59,032 bases of DNA, taken from contig SUWA01000006.1 of the NCBI GenBank assembly GCA_015061695.1, positions 1-59,032 of the forward strand, given 5' to 3'. This document shows positions 8,547 to 17,364 of the stretch, one piece after another; position 1 is the stretch's first letter; every line of letters starts with the position of its first letter. The DNA is from Lentisphaerota bacterium (GTDB taxonomy: Bacteria; Verrucomicrobiota; Lentisphaeria; Victivallales; Victivallaceae). The notes below the pieces were generated by a model. The model saw only the letters and a program-made list of their open reading frames with translations, searched no databases and was not told the DNA's origin. A program made the position numbers and the translations under genes.

Positions 8547-8629
8547 AAACTCTACAAGTCCTGGTAAAAGGATTTGCAGGCTACTTTCTGCGGAAAGACC
8601 TGGGCGGCTTCAATTCAGCCGCCCTTTTT
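8547..8629 (+). ncRNA. tracrRNA
   Basis: Bases 8547-8565 (AAACTCTACAAGTCCTGGT) pair over 19 consecutive positions with the first 19 nt of the CRISPR repeat, allowing four G-U pairs. The remainder holds a small hairpin (CTTTC-TGCG-GAAAG, 8584-8597) and a strong intrinsic terminator, GGGCGGCT/AGCCGCCC (8602-8609 and 8617-8624), followed by TTTTT. The RNA of about 83 nt would base-pair with each repeat, load on Cas9 and be needed for guide processing or activity. Its position upstream of and divergent from cas9 is a common type II-C arrangement. Confidence 0.92.
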
Positions 8630-8704
8630 GTATATACGCGATCGGAAGGAGCAATTATTCCGATTATCCGACCTCATCCGAACGCACCCGCTGGAAGCCG
8701 GTTT

Positions 8705-8752
8705 TCAATAGCGGTTTTCGGGGATAACTTCCAGCCAGTAGCCGTTGGGCAC
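8705..8752 (-). pseudogene. Remnant tail of a second VOC (glyoxalase-like) gene
   Basis: On the minus strand, 15 codons read VPNGYWLEVIPENRY and end in a TGA. This matches the last residues of the intact VOC gene at 9398-9769 (DPNGYWLEVVPENR). The DNA differs at several synonymous positions, so it is a diverged paralogue rather than a fresh duplication. Nothing upstream of these codons aligns; the four-helix-bundle pseudogene takes its place. Confidence 0.6.
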
Positions 8753-8780
8753 ACTTGTCATAACAGATAGTTCCCCATTA

Positions 8781-9377
8781 TTATTTTTTACGGTTTTGAA
8801 TACGCATATTGTGCATTCGCTCGGCAAAGCCGCCGTTATCCAAAAATATGGTGGCTTTTTTCTCAATCTGCCGTTTTAAGAAATAGCTTGCCGTATCAAT
8901 AAGTAACAGCACTGCATTGGCAACCAGTACGGATTTGTACGGAATGGTACGGATAGGTATGGAGATATGATTTTCAGCCCATACAATAAACTCTCTGAAC
9001 TCTTTTTTACTGCTTATGCGGCGTTTGATAAACTCGAGATAGAGTAAATCATCTTTGAGCCACAGGGCTTCTCCGTGCTGTCGCAGATAATCTCCTGATA
9101 ATCCAGTTTGAGTTCTTCCAGAGAAGCCCGGGCAACATTGTAAAGATTAAGTTCCAGTTTGGTGGATGTTGCCGCATCAACCAGAACCTTCGGCAATATT
9201 CTGCACTCCGGAACGTGCCGCCTGTACCATTTGATCGCAGGTGCGGCTTTCCGCTGGAATATATAATTCAACGAAACGCACGGTAATATCATAAATCAAC
9301 TGTGCCAGTTGAAACGATTTCAATCTGCGGTACCCGCCCGATGGGAATAATAAATCTCCGTTCTTATCCGTACCCAT
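8781..9377 (-). pseudogene. Four-helix-bundle (S23/IVP-like) protein with two frameshifts
   Basis: Three pieces of one protein can be read in order. Frame 1 runs from an ATG at 9377 (GGAG ribosome site) through YRRLKSFQLAQLIYDITVRFVELYI and DQMVQAARSGVQNIAEGSG to a stop near 9177. Frame 2 continues with DAATSTKLELNLYNVARASLEELKLDYQE. Frame 1 resumes at about 9089 with YLRQHGEALWLKDDLLYLEFIKRR and ends at 8781. These are the conserved blocks of the four-helix-bundle family first seen in 23S rRNA intervening sequences. A +1 shift near 9178 and a compensating -1 shift near 9090 break the frame. Function is unknown; such genes are often mobile or single-gene insertions. Sequencing error is the alternative. 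Confidence 0.75.
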
Positions 9378-9397
9378 CCGTACTTCTCCATATAAAA

Positions 9398-9769
9398 TCA
9401 CCGGTTTTCCGGCACGACTTCCAGCCAGTAGCCGTTCGGGTCGTTTACAAAATATATGCCCATTTCTTCGTTTTCGTAGCAGATGCAGCCCATTTCGGCA
9501 TGGCGGGCGTGGGCGGCTCCGTAGTCATCAACTTTGAAAGCAAGGTGAAATTCGTTGTCACCCAGATCGTACGGCCGATCCATTTCCCGCAGCCACGTCA
9601 GCTCCAGCTGGTGGCTTGAATTGCCGTCTTCCAGATAAACGATGATGAAGCTCCCATCTTTAGCGTTGATGCGGCGCACTTCGTGCATATCAAAGGCATC
9701 CTGATAGAATTTAATGCTCTTATCAAGCTCAAACACGTTCAGATTATTGTGTACCATGCGGAATTTCAT
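9398..9769 (-). CDS. VOC/glyoxalase I-family protein
   Basis: The 123-residue protein has the vicinal oxygen chelate fold signature: an N-terminal MVHNNLNVFELDKSIKFYQDAFDM block with a metal-site His, QLELTW near residues 54-59, FHLAFKVDD near 73-81 with the second His, and the C-terminal IYFVNDPNGYWLEVVPE with the final Glu. This arrangement is close to GloA lactoylglutathione lyase, which detoxifies methylglyoxal with a thiol cofactor, but the substrate cannot be fixed from sequence. An AAGGAAGGG ribosome site lies upstream. The decayed four-helix-bundle gene follows within 25 bases, and a second VOC tail lies beyond it. Confidence 0.82.
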   Translation of the reverse strand: MKFRMVHNNLNVFELDKSIKFYQDAFDMHEVRRINAKDGSFIIVYLEDGNSSHQLELTWLREMDRPYDLGDNEFHLAFKVDDYGAAHARHAEMGCICYENEEMGIYFVNDPNGYWLEVVPENR

Positions 9770-9800
9770 TATCCGATCCCTTCCTTTTTATTAATTATTT

Positions 9801-10457
9801 TTACTCGATTTTTTCAATCGTCAAACCACGGAACTCTTCCAGCATTTTCACCAGCCAGGCATCGTCCTGCCGGGCGTGTTCAAAAATCGTCATCCGCACC
9901 CGGATCTTATTGTGCTTGCTTTCTTCTGCGCTGGTTACTACACAGTTTATGACTTTGCAATTATTTTCGTTCAACGCTTCGGTTATTTTTACCAGATCAG
10001 AGTGACGACGGGTCGTGAACACCAGCTGCGTGTTTTTGGAGTGAAAACGCTGAAACAACACCTGAAAAAGTTCCAAACCGATCAAGGTGAAAACCGTTGT
10101 TACGATCCCGATAATGTACAATCCGCCGCCAATGGCCATACCGATCCCGGCCGCCACCCACAAACCGGCAGCGGTGGTCAGCCCGCGCACAAACTGCTTT
10201 TGCATCATGATCGTACCCGCGCCGATAAAACCGATTCCGCTGACGATCTGTGCAGCAACCCGGCTGGCGTCAGCTGTATTATCTCCAAAACCGTATTGCG
10301 ATACGATCATGATCAATGCACTGCCCAACGCTACCAGAAAGTGTGTCCGCATCCCGGCTTCTTTGGCCCGGTATTCGCGTTCGAGTCCGATCAATGTACC
10401 CAATGCACCAGCTACTGCCAGACGCAGGATCATCACCCACATTATTTCTATTTCCAT
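9801..10457 (-). CDS. MgtC/SapB family inner-membrane protein
   Basis: The 218-residue protein has an N-terminal hydrophobic MgtC domain of four to five membrane segments (GALGTLIGLEREYRAKEAGMRTHFLVALGSALIM and the conserved IVSGIGFIGAGTIM) and a soluble C-terminal part from about residue 140. MgtC proteins act in magnesium-stress adaptation and modulate the F-type ATP synthase in Salmonella; the role in other phyla is not fixed. I chose the ATG at 10457 over a GTG two codons upstream because GAGAGG is then 8 bases away. The gene precedes the VOC gene in the same direction with a short gap. Confidence 0.88.
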   Translation of the reverse strand: MEIEIMWVMILRLAVAGALGTLIGLEREYRAKEAGMRTHFLVALGSALIMIVSQYGFGDNTADASRVAAQIVSGIGFIGAGTIMMQKQFVRGLTTAAGLWVAAGIGMAIGGGLYIIGIVTTVFTLIGLELFQVLFQRFHSKNTQLVFTTRRHSDLVKITEALNENNCKVINCVVTSAEESKHNKIRVRMTIFEHARQDDAWLVKMLEEFRGLTIEKIE

Positions 10458-10570
10458 ATACACGACCTCTCTTTTTTTATATTATTGCTTCTTAAATATA
10501 GCACGCTTGATTTTTTTGTCAATTTTTTCGATATCTATATTACAGCGCCATTTTCTCTAAAGCCTGTTGC

Positions 10571-10613
10571 AAAAAAATTGCGCTTGCAGAAAAAGCTCCC
10601 GCAAGCGCAATTT
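10571..10613 (-). terminator. Intrinsic terminator after the prepilin-like gene
   Basis: A 13 bp perfect stem pairs AAATTGCGCTTGC (10575-10587) with GCAAGCGCAATTT (10601-10613), followed on the minus strand by a U-tract (A-run 10571-10577). Confidence 0.85.
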
Positions 10614-10625
10614 GCATTTGATCGA

Positions 10626-11390
10626 TCAATATGAAAAATCGTCGAAATCCAACAGCAAACGGCAGAAACTGGTTTTGCTGTAATAATCAGTTCCCTGACT
10701 GGCGGGCGTGATCAAGTTGGTTTTGGCATGTCCTCCGATATGCAACGCATTGAATGCCACATTGGGGTGGTTGGCAGCCGAAATACCTTGCGGATGAACG
10801 TCACGTCCGGAAATTCCGCCATTACCGACAATATCGCCGTAAATGATTGCGCCCGGATTATCGCGCCCCACCCGGCTGCGGCACGCATGAGGAACCCACG
10901 GAGCCCATTTACCGGTTGCACCGGAAGCGTCTATAACTTCTTGCTGCGTAGCATAGTTCCAGTAAAGATAGCTGATGGGAGCCTGTCCGGATTTGGCGAC
11001 TTTCTGAAAATTCACACTGTCAGACGGACACTTGAAAAACTTTTCTGCAACATCAGCAAATTTTTCAGCCGAAGCCGGAGCTTCCACACTGAAATACCCA
11101 TTGTTGATCAGCAGATTAGGCGACAGCATAGAACGTTCAAAATCTTCCCAGCCGTAAGTTGCACCAGCCGGAGCCCGGCGGGTTCTGGTGGCCCATAAGT
11201 AAGGCAGATAATCATTAAAATCACCGGAATACATCAAATTTGCCGTACCGATCTGCTTGAGATTGTTAAGGCAATTTGCATTACGGGCCCGTTCGCGTGC
11301 CGCGGACAATGCCGGCAGCAGCATCGCCGCCAGAATAGCGATGATGGCAATTACGACCAACAACTCGATCAACGTAAAGTTCTTCTTCAT
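10626..11390 (-). CDS. Prepilin-like protein with N-terminal cleavage/methylation motif
   Basis: The 254-residue protein begins [19 protein letters not shown], continuing [18 protein letters not shown]. This is a type IV pilin/pseudopilin leader with the processing site before F5 and Glu at position +5. The remainder ([27 protein letters not shown], then an H-X9-DG type C-terminal region ending in [11 protein letters not shown]...) follows the large family of single-gene pseudopilin-like proteins that is massively expanded in Lentisphaerota and Planctomycetes. Such proteins are assembled or anchored through a type II secretion/pilus system whose core genes are not in this window. It sits directly downstream of the LamG hydrolase gene and is probably co-transcribed with it. 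Confidence 0.88.
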   Translation of the reverse strand: MKKNFTLIELLVVIAIIAILAAMLLPALSAARERARNANCLNNLKQIGTANLMYSGDFNDYLPYLWATRTRRAPAGATYGWEDFERSMLSPNLLINNGYFSVEAPASAEKFADVAEKFFKCPSDSVNFQKVAKSGQAPISYLYWNYATQQEVIDASGATGKWAPWVPHACRSRVGRDNPGAIIYGDIVGNGGISGRDVHPQGISAANHPNVAFNALHIGGHAKTNLITPASQGTDYYSKTSFCRLLLDFDDFSY

Positions 11391-11450
11391 TGCATCATTT
11401 CCTTTCAGGTAAATTTTATTTTATGAAATACAGATCTCTTTCTGCCAAAC

Positions 11451-14165
11451 TTATTCGATGATCAGAAATTCCTTCCAATCATCAATTTTCACTTCAATAT
11501 TCCAATTGCCGGGCTTGCCGGTAATCTTTACAGCATTCCCGACCGGTATCTCGCGGCCAACGGCATCAAACCGCAACGCCTTGGGCGCCTCCATCCGATC
11601 CCAATTTGTCGTATACGATACACATGAAACTATGCGTTCTTTGCCCTTCACCCAGCCGCGGTGCAGCTCAATCGGAGTGATCGGATACATGTGGTTGATC
11701 GGGCCGTATTCACCGCTGGTCGGTCCGCTTTCCGGGAAGCTGTTGCGCAGGGAAGTATGTACATACAATGTACCATAACGCAAATATGCGCGCACACGGG
11801 TCATCAGGCGCACCGCGTCGATTTCTTCGCTGCGGTGCGGCCCCAGGGCCAACGGCGTGGAAAGATGATTCATGGTACAGCCGGAAGCATCCGGCGGAAT
11901 TACATCCAGATTCTGTCTGCCCACGCCTTTTCCGGCGGCTTCGCAGAAGTTCATGTAAGGAATCGTCTGCAATTCACGGGTGGTCGGTGCGCCGAAGTTA
12001 GTCAGCGCCATCTTGCCTTTACTCAGGATCAGCCGCAGCCAGTCGGCACGCGCCGGGGCAGTCCGGGGCCCCATGTGGGTATATTTTTCATTGATCCTGC
12101 CATTGGGCAGTACCGAAATTGAGAAACCATCCCAGACATGGTGGATAATATCGCTGGGAGCGCTGAATCCGAACATGTCCTGATAAATGCCGTCCACACC
12201 GACTTCGTCCAACAGAAATGCGATCTCTTTCCGGCGCAATTTGTAGAAGTGATTACCACGTTCCGGATGCACCATCAAAGGTATATATTTGCGAACCGCA
12301 CCAGGTACCGGGCTCATCGGATAAAGCGACATATTGCCGTATTTGCCGTAAGTAGCCGAATCGCGCCACGGAGATTCCTTGATACGTTTTACCGTGCCGG
12401 GAGTAAGTTTATTCCATTCAAACCCATCGGGGGCGGGAGTGGTGAAGTCTTCTTCGCCAAGGCAGTAGGTATAAGTTTCCAGCGGCGTGAGTACTTGGAT
12501 TTCCGGATTGACAGAACGGAGCGTCTTTATAACCTGCTGCATATGCTTTTTGTAGTCTTCCCAATCCTTGAAAATATTGCCGTCCCAATAGTTGAACCAT
12601 GGATTGATAATGACTATACGCATATTGCGCCGTTCAAACTCTTTACGAAATGCAGCCGGATCGTCTTTCAAACGCCGATAGACTTCGCTGCGGTGCGCCG
12701 CAGTACGGATCGAACCAAATGGTCCGTTCAAAGTCAGTACTGGTATTTTCCAATCCTTGCGCAAACGGTTGATAAAGTCGAAATAATCGCCTTCCATCAG
12801 ATAAAGTGTGTATTCAAGAGTGTGCGATTTACCAGCGGGCACACCGATGTGCGCACTGCCGTAATTGAAATCAATTCTGCCGTCGCTGCGGTCACGCACC
12901 ACACTTTGAAGATGGCAACGGAAAATATCATCTTCAGCAACAAAAGCCAGCGCCTTGCTGCCAAATTTCATAAAGCCTGTCGGATTGGCACTTGCCAGAC
13001 GGCCATCCCACGGACTGCGGGCATTTTCCTGACCGTGCAAATACCAGTGATTACCTTTGGCAGGAGCAAACGGCGTAATACGGTGATAAAAGACTACCGC
13101 CTGATCTTCGTTGGTGGGATTGATGAACTTATCATAAATCTTCACCTTGCCGTCAGCAAGGATTTCCACGGCACGCTGCAGCTTCAGGGTACTGCCTTGA
13201 GCGTTTACAACAAAAGAATTATCGCTCTTTTTGTCAATCTTCACCTGCCATGATTTTTCGTTACCGGCGGAAACAGCTTCCAAATTATTGAACTTCATTT
13301 CCGGTTCCGCCGGGTAACTGTACATACTGCCGACCCGGTAACGGCTATCTCCGCAAGCTATATCCATTGCGCCACCGGGCAGCACATTCAAAGTCATATT
13401 TTTATTGGAGAACTGCATGATCGGGTTGACTTCGGTCATAGCTTTTTCGTTATCGGTTTTTGCCTCAAAACGGTTTTCGCTTTTATAAAGACACGCTATT
13501 TCTCCGGCTTCCAGCGCACGGTTGTAAAAATGCAAATCCGTTAAAGTACCGGCAAAATATCCACCTTTGCCGCTGCCGCCCACGCGGAAACGTTTTTTAT
13601 CACGACCGATTTTTGATGGAACCTTTTCGGTCATTTCGCTATCCAATTTGCCGTCAATATAAAGCCGCATATATTTGCCTGCCTTGAAAACCGCCACCAC
13701 ATGATACCAATGATTGCGGTCAAGGATCATGTTGCTCATCAGATTTGCACCACGCTTGACACCCGGTTCTTTGACGCGAAAGTGCAGCTGACCGGGAACA
13801 CTCAGATTGCCGCGCAGACCGTAAGTATCATCACTGCGGTATACCAGACATGCCCAGTTGTTTTTCCACCAATAGGCATTGACCCAGACGGCAATGGTGA
13901 AGTCACCCTCAAAGTTGATTTCCGGCAGTTCCACCGAGGCCTCGACACTGCTTTTCATGCCGCCGAAATCTACCAACGAAAGATTATCACGCAGAGTCCA
14001 GAATGATTTTCTGATCTTTCCGGCAGGCAGCCGTTTTTGCGCTTCAAAAACCTCATTCCCGGTGCCTTCGCGCATGGGGTAATGGGCAATTTCGCCGGGC
14101 AGCGGAACTGCTGCGGCAGTCAATGTGCTGAACAGGCATATCAGATACAAGCATATTTTTTTCAT
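11451..14165 (-). CDS. Secreted LamG-domain protein with TIM-barrel hydrolase-like domain
   Basis: This 904-residue protein starts with a signal peptide (MKKICLYLICLFSTLTAAAVP). Residues about 25-232 form a LamG/concanavalin-like domain (FTIAVWVNAYWWKNN, WYHVVAVFKAGKYMRLYIDG, GTLTDLHFYNRALEAGEI). Residues about 245-480 look like a beta-sandwich, and residues 480-860 like a TIM barrel (MRIVIINPWFNYWDG, then EVGVDGIYQDMFGF with a likely acid residue). The layout fits a carbohydrate-binding plus glycoside hydrolase protein acting on host or plant glycans outside the cytoplasm. I cannot place it in a numbered GH family; DUF6259-type proteins are the nearest thought. It leads a run of secreted genes with the prepilin-like gene downstream and the SGNH hydrolase upstream. 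Confidence 0.72.
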   Translation of the reverse strand: MKKICLYLICLFSTLTAAAVPLPGEIAHYPMREGTGNEVFEAQKRLPAGKIRKSFWTLRDNLSLVDFGGMKSSVEASVELPEINFEGDFTIAVWVNAYWWKNNWACLVYRSDDTYGLRGNLSVPGQLHFRVKEPGVKRGANLMSNMILDRNHWYHVVAVFKAGKYMRLYIDGKLDSEMTEKVPSKIGRDKKRFRVGGSGKGGYFAGTLTDLHFYNRALEAGEIACLYKSENRFEAKTDNEKAMTEVNPIMQFSNKNMTLNVLPGGAMDIACGDSRYRVGSMYSYPAEPEMKFNNLEAVSAGNEKSWQVKIDKKSDNSFVVNAQGSTLKLQRAVEILADGKVKIYDKFINPTNEDQAVVFYHRITPFAPAKGNHWYLHGQENARSPWDGRLASANPTGFMKFGSKALAFVAEDDIFRCHLQSVVRDRSDGRIDFNYGSAHIGVPAGKSHTLEYTLYLMEGDYFDFINRLRKDWKIPVLTLNGPFGSIRTAAHRSEVYRRLKDDPAAFRKEFERRNMRIVIINPWFNYWDGNIFKDWEDYKKHMQQVIKTLRSVNPEIQVLTPLETYTYCLGEEDFTTPAPDGFEWNKLTPGTVKRIKESPWRDSATYGKYGNMSLYPMSPVPGAVRKYIPLMVHPERGNHFYKLRRKEIAFLLDEVGVDGIYQDMFGFSAPSDIIHHVWDGFSISVLPNGRINEKYTHMGPRTAPARADWLRLILSKGKMALTNFGAPTTRELQTIPYMNFCEAAGKGVGRQNLDVIPPDASGCTMNHLSTPLALGPHRSEEIDAVRLMTRVRAYLRYGTLYVHTSLRNSFPESGPTSGEYGPINHMYPITPIELHRGWVKGKERIVSCVSYTTNWDRMEAPKALRFDAVGREIPVGNAVKITGKPGNWNIEVKIDDWKEFLIIE

Positions 14166-14195
14166 ATATTATCCTCTGTGATTAAAAATAAAATT

Positions 14196-14990
14196 TTACT
14201 TTTTGCCGACAAACTTATGTACATAAGGCATCATGGCCCTGGCCCAGATCTCGTAACCGATGTCGTTGGGATGCAGGTAATCGGGCATAACTTCTTTAGA
14301 GAGATTGCCGTCTTTTTTCAGCAGATCGGCAGTTATATCGCAGTAAAAGATATTTTCGTTGTCAGCCAACTTGCTGATAATGCCATTAACTACAATGATT
14401 TTATTGCGATTGCGGTGTTTGGCATTGGCCGAACGCGGGAAGATACCGAACAGCAGGATCTTGGCTTCAGGCTGTTTGATACGGATATTTTTTACGATTT
14501 CTTCAATTCCGGCGGCTATGGCTTCCGGCGAATCAACTCTGGGTTTGCTGAGGTTATTGGTGCCGATCATCACCACCACCAGTTTGGGGTTGATACCATC
14601 CAGCAGCTTACTGCCGGTAACCATCCAAAGCGCATGTTCGGTGCGGTCGCCGGCATGACCGAGATTCAACACGTTGTAGTTGGAAAAATACTTTTTATAG
14701 GTGGCAAGTCCGCCAATTTTGCGTTTATCCGTCTGGGCATCATTTTCCCAGAAATGGGTTATACTGTCGCCGATAAACACGATTTCCACCCCGCCCCGGG
14801 CGATCTGCTGCCGGCAGGCATCCCAGCGCCGGTGCCACGCACTTCTTTTTTTGGCATCCGGGTTATATCTGGGAGTGGCAGTGGTGGCCTCTTTCAAGCC
14901 GGAAGGTTGTTCCGTTACCGCCTTTTCAGCGGCAAAAGCGGTCAGTGTTGCCCCCAGCAAAAACGCAGATAACAGACAAAGTTTTTTCAT
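14196..14990 (-). CDS. Secreted SGNH/GDSL-type hydrolase
   Basis: The 264-residue protein has a signal peptide (MKKLCLLSAFLLGATLTAFA) and the four SGNH blocks: VFIGDSITHFW (catalytic Ser, about residue 75), NLGHAGD (Gly), MIGTNNL (Asn) and DYLHPNDIGYEIW (Asp/His). This subgroup resembles the platelet-activating-factor acetylhydrolase-like esterases that often remove acetyl groups from polysaccharides. It is placed 30 bases upstream of the LamG hydrolase gene, which suggests one transcript in which the esterase unmasks a glycan for the hydrolase. The substrate is inferred, the fold is clear. Confidence 0.88.
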   Translation of the reverse strand: MKKLCLLSAFLLGATLTAFAAEKAVTEQPSGLKEATTATPRYNPDAKKRSAWHRRWDACRQQIARGGVEIVFIGDSITHFWENDAQTDKRKIGGLATYKKYFSNYNVLNLGHAGDRTEHALWMVTGSKLLDGINPKLVVVMIGTNNLSKPRVDSPEAIAAGIEEIVKNIRIKQPEAKILLFGIFPRSANAKHRNRNKIIVVNGIISKLADNENIFYCDITADLLKKDGNLSKEVMPDYLHPNDIGYEIWARAMMPYVHKFVGKK

Positions 14991-15065
14991 TTTCTCATCC
15001 TGTCCTTTCTATGAAGTTATATTTGAATCATTCAGTTTGTACTTTTGATTTTATTCCGGATGTTC

Positions 15066-16538
15066 TTATTTCTGCTTTACATCTCCCAAAATCCGCATCA
15101 ATGCAGTATATGCTTTTACATTCCCTTCCCAGGTGCGGGCTTCCAGAAACATCGGCGTACTGCCCGGCAGCTGCCCTGCCCGCAACGCCATAAACATGCC
15201 GCCCAGCGAAATAAGTTTACCGTAAAATCCGGTCAGTGGTTGATGATTGAAAAATTCTCCATCTTTGTGTTCCACCTGATGCAGATGCCAGCCATTGATC
15301 AGATCGCCCATCCGGCAATACCAGTCCGAAAGGTTTTCCTTACCGGAAAGTGGAGCATTATTGCGGGCGTGGCCAATATCCAGATGAAATCCGATCTTAT
15401 CGGTATTGAACCGCTCGCGCAAAAGCAATATCCACTCGCGGCACTCATCAATAGTACAGCCAAAGTTGCGGGTTTCAAAAGTATTTTTTCCGGCACAGGT
15501 ATGCAGATTTTCAATACCGATCGTTATATCGTTTGCCAGCAGCACTTGCAAACTTGCCCCGAATTGCTCCAGCAACCGCTCTTTTTGGTTCGCAAATTCA
15601 GAAGCCGTTACCCGCGGCACATGCAGTGTTACCCGGTCGCACCCCAGCTTGTGAGCCAACAAAGCGTGTTCCAAAAGTTTATTTTCCGGATCAACCGGCT
15701 TCAGATCCGGCAGATGCAAAGAAAGCGTTTTTCCGCCGCATTCCCGCCATTTTTTTACAGCTTCAAGCGTTTCAGTATTATATTCAACCGGCGGCCGCAG
15801 CTCCACATTGGCCACCTTGTACAAAGCAGCAAATTCCAATGCCGGGAGCAGATCCCACATCGTTGAAAAACCTATATTGCTGCGGAAATCCGCCAGTTCG
15901 GCCGCAGTCCAGTCAGCTGGATCAATGCCCGGCATCACCACATCGGTACGCAACCATGAGCGATCCGGCATTTGCTCCAGCACTGCCAGCATCGGCGGCC
16001 CGCCGGCAGCTTTATCCGGATCAAGCCCGCGCAAGATACCATCGGCATCATGGTGTGAGTGCCCGGCAATTACCGCAGTAACCGCACCGCGCCGGAGCGC
16101 ATTTTGCAATACAGCTTGTGCAGAGGGACTCCAATTATGCTGCGGGCTGTGAGTTGCCAGCAAAAAACCGCTGTTATCCGGCAATGCTTCCAGCTTGAGC
16201 AAATCCTCTGCAACAGGCTCATCTGCAAGGGTATTGATCAATATTACCGGCACATCGTCAGTTGCCGGCACATCAAACAAATTTGCATTTCTTCCATCGC
16301 GGAAAATTCTGACTTCGGCATTGCCCGGAGTTGAACAATATGGTATTTTACAACTGTTCAACTGCCGCAAAACCTCTCTTGTCTGCCGGTCGCTGCCTTG
16401 TGCGGTCAGGTCGCCAATACAACACAGCAGATCAACGTGCAGCTGTTGAGCCGTATCCAGCGCCCACTTTAATACAGATGACTTTACAGTATTAAAGTCA
16501 TCTGTAAGATGCAAATCGGCCAGAATTGCTGTTTTCAT
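15066..16538 (-). CDS. Metallophosphoesterase fused to a xylose-isomerase-like TIM barrel
   Basis: This 490-residue protein carries two domains. Residues 1-205 are a calcineurin-like phosphoesterase (ILADLHLTDD with the D-x-H metal motif, CCIGDLTAQG, STPGNAE, LLATHSPQHNW and VIAGHSHHDADG). Residues about 225-490 are an AP-endonuclease-2/sugar isomerase TIM barrel (LHVPRVTA, IGIENLHTC with its Glu, GFHLDIGHARNN with Asp/His, WHLHQVEHKDG, and LEARTW with the last Glu). Both active sites look complete. The order suggests successive steps on one phosphorylated sugar or cyclitol, but the substrate is unknown. It overlaps the upstream MBL gene by 4 bases (ATGA), so the two are translationally coupled. 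Confidence 0.85.
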   Translation of the reverse strand: MKTAILADLHLTDDFNTVKSSVLKWALDTAQQLHVDLLCCIGDLTAQGSDRQTREVLRQLNSCKIPYCSTPGNAEVRIFRDGRNANLFDVPATDDVPVILINTLADEPVAEDLLKLEALPDNSGFLLATHSPQHNWSPSAQAVLQNALRRGAVTAVIAGHSHHDADGILRGLDPDKAAGGPPMLAVLEQMPDRSWLRTDVVMPGIDPADWTAAELADFRSNIGFSTMWDLLPALEFAALYKVANVELRPPVEYNTETLEAVKKWRECGGKTLSLHLPDLKPVDPENKLLEHALLAHKLGCDRVTLHVPRVTASEFANQKERLLEQFGASLQVLLANDITIGIENLHTCAGKNTFETRNFGCTIDECREWILLLRERFNTDKIGFHLDIGHARNNAPLSGKENLSDWYCRMGDLINGWHLHQVEHKDGEFFNHQPLTGFYGKLISLGGMFMALRAGQLPGSTPMFLEARTWEGNVKAYTALMRILGDVKQK

Positions 16539-17296
16539 AATATAAATTCATCTCCATCATGTGCGATCACAGCCGGATAAGGCAGTACTTTGACCATGCT
16601 TTGGAACTCTGCTTCGGCCGCAGCTCCGTGCCACTCATTGCCGATATGGGTAAAAACCAGTTGTCCGAACCGTTCCCCCGCCAATACGGGCAGCGCTTTG
16701 GATAGCAGAAAATGGGTCAGCTCGCAAAATGCCATATCGCACTTGTGCTGCTGCGGAAAATCATGAAAATCTCCGGCCAGATCGCCGGTAAACAGTATTT
16801 TTTTATGCTCAAATTCAAACTTGAGCGCCCAACTGGGGAATGAGCAGTGTTCGTTGCTGAAGTGATCGGTCGCTATTGCTTGAAATCTTAAATCATTATC
16901 CAAATGAGTAACTCCGCCGGTAAGTTCAGCTACTTCAAAACGCCTGCGGTCGATCTGGCGGTGCGCAAGTTCGGTAAACGCATAAATCGTTTCCATTGCC
17001 GACTTTTCCGGCAGAAATATCTTGAGCCGTTTATTTGCCGGCACCCGTTTGACCCAATACTTGAGTATATCCGGCAAACCGCCGAAGTGATCCTGATGCA
17101 TGTGGGTTATAAAAAGCGCACGCAAATTTGCCAAAGGATAATTTTTGCGGATAATCAACCCCAATACCGGAGTACCGGCATCGATCAGCACTCCGCCATA
17201 ACCGGGTATATCCAATAAAGTCGAACTGTTGAAACGTTCAGTTGTCGGATCTCCGTGCGAAGTACCGAGCGTAATGATTTTTACCAATTTGTCCAA
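16535..17296 (-). CDS. MBL-fold metallohydrolase (RNase Z-like group)
   Basis: The 253-residue protein has the metallo-beta-lactamase signature THMHQDHFGG near residue 80, TDHFSNEHCSF near 145, the Asp ligand in LFTGDLAGD near 172, and a C-terminal HIGNEWHG. The overall layout is that of RNase Z/PhnP-like hydrolases. It starts with TTG at 17296; no in-frame ATG gives a complete N-terminus, and an AAAGGA site lies upstream. Coupling to the phosphoesterase/TIM-barrel gene points to a shared catabolic role, for example cleavage of a cyclic phosphate as PhnP does, rather than tRNA processing. That link is inference. Confidence 0.82.
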   Translation of the reverse strand: MDKLVKIITLGTSHGDPTTERFNSSTLLDIPGYGGVLIDAGTPVLGLIIRKNYPLANLRALFITHMHQDHFGGLPDILKYWVKRVPANKRLKIFLPEKSAMETIYAFTELAHRQIDRRRFEVAELTGGVTHLDNDLRFQAIATDHFSNEHCSFPSWALKFEFEHKKILFTGDLAGDFHDFPQQHKCDMAFCELTHFLLSKALPVLAGERFGQLVFTHIGNEWHGAAAEAEFQSMVKVLPYPAVIAHDGDEFIL

Positions 17297-17338
17297 AACT
17301 CTGCCATCCTTTCCGGTAACGCATTATCAGCTTTGCAG

Positions 17339-17364
17339 AAAAAGCTCCCGAATCAGAATTCGGG
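17339..17364 (-). terminator. Possible terminator overlapping the lacI-type gene's 3' end
   Basis: The stem CCCGAA/TTCGGG (17347-17352 and 17359-17364) is followed on the minus strand by AGCTTTTT. The right arm lies in the last codons of the regulator gene. If real, it would partly uncouple the regulator from the MBL/phosphoesterase pair. Confidence 0.55.
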
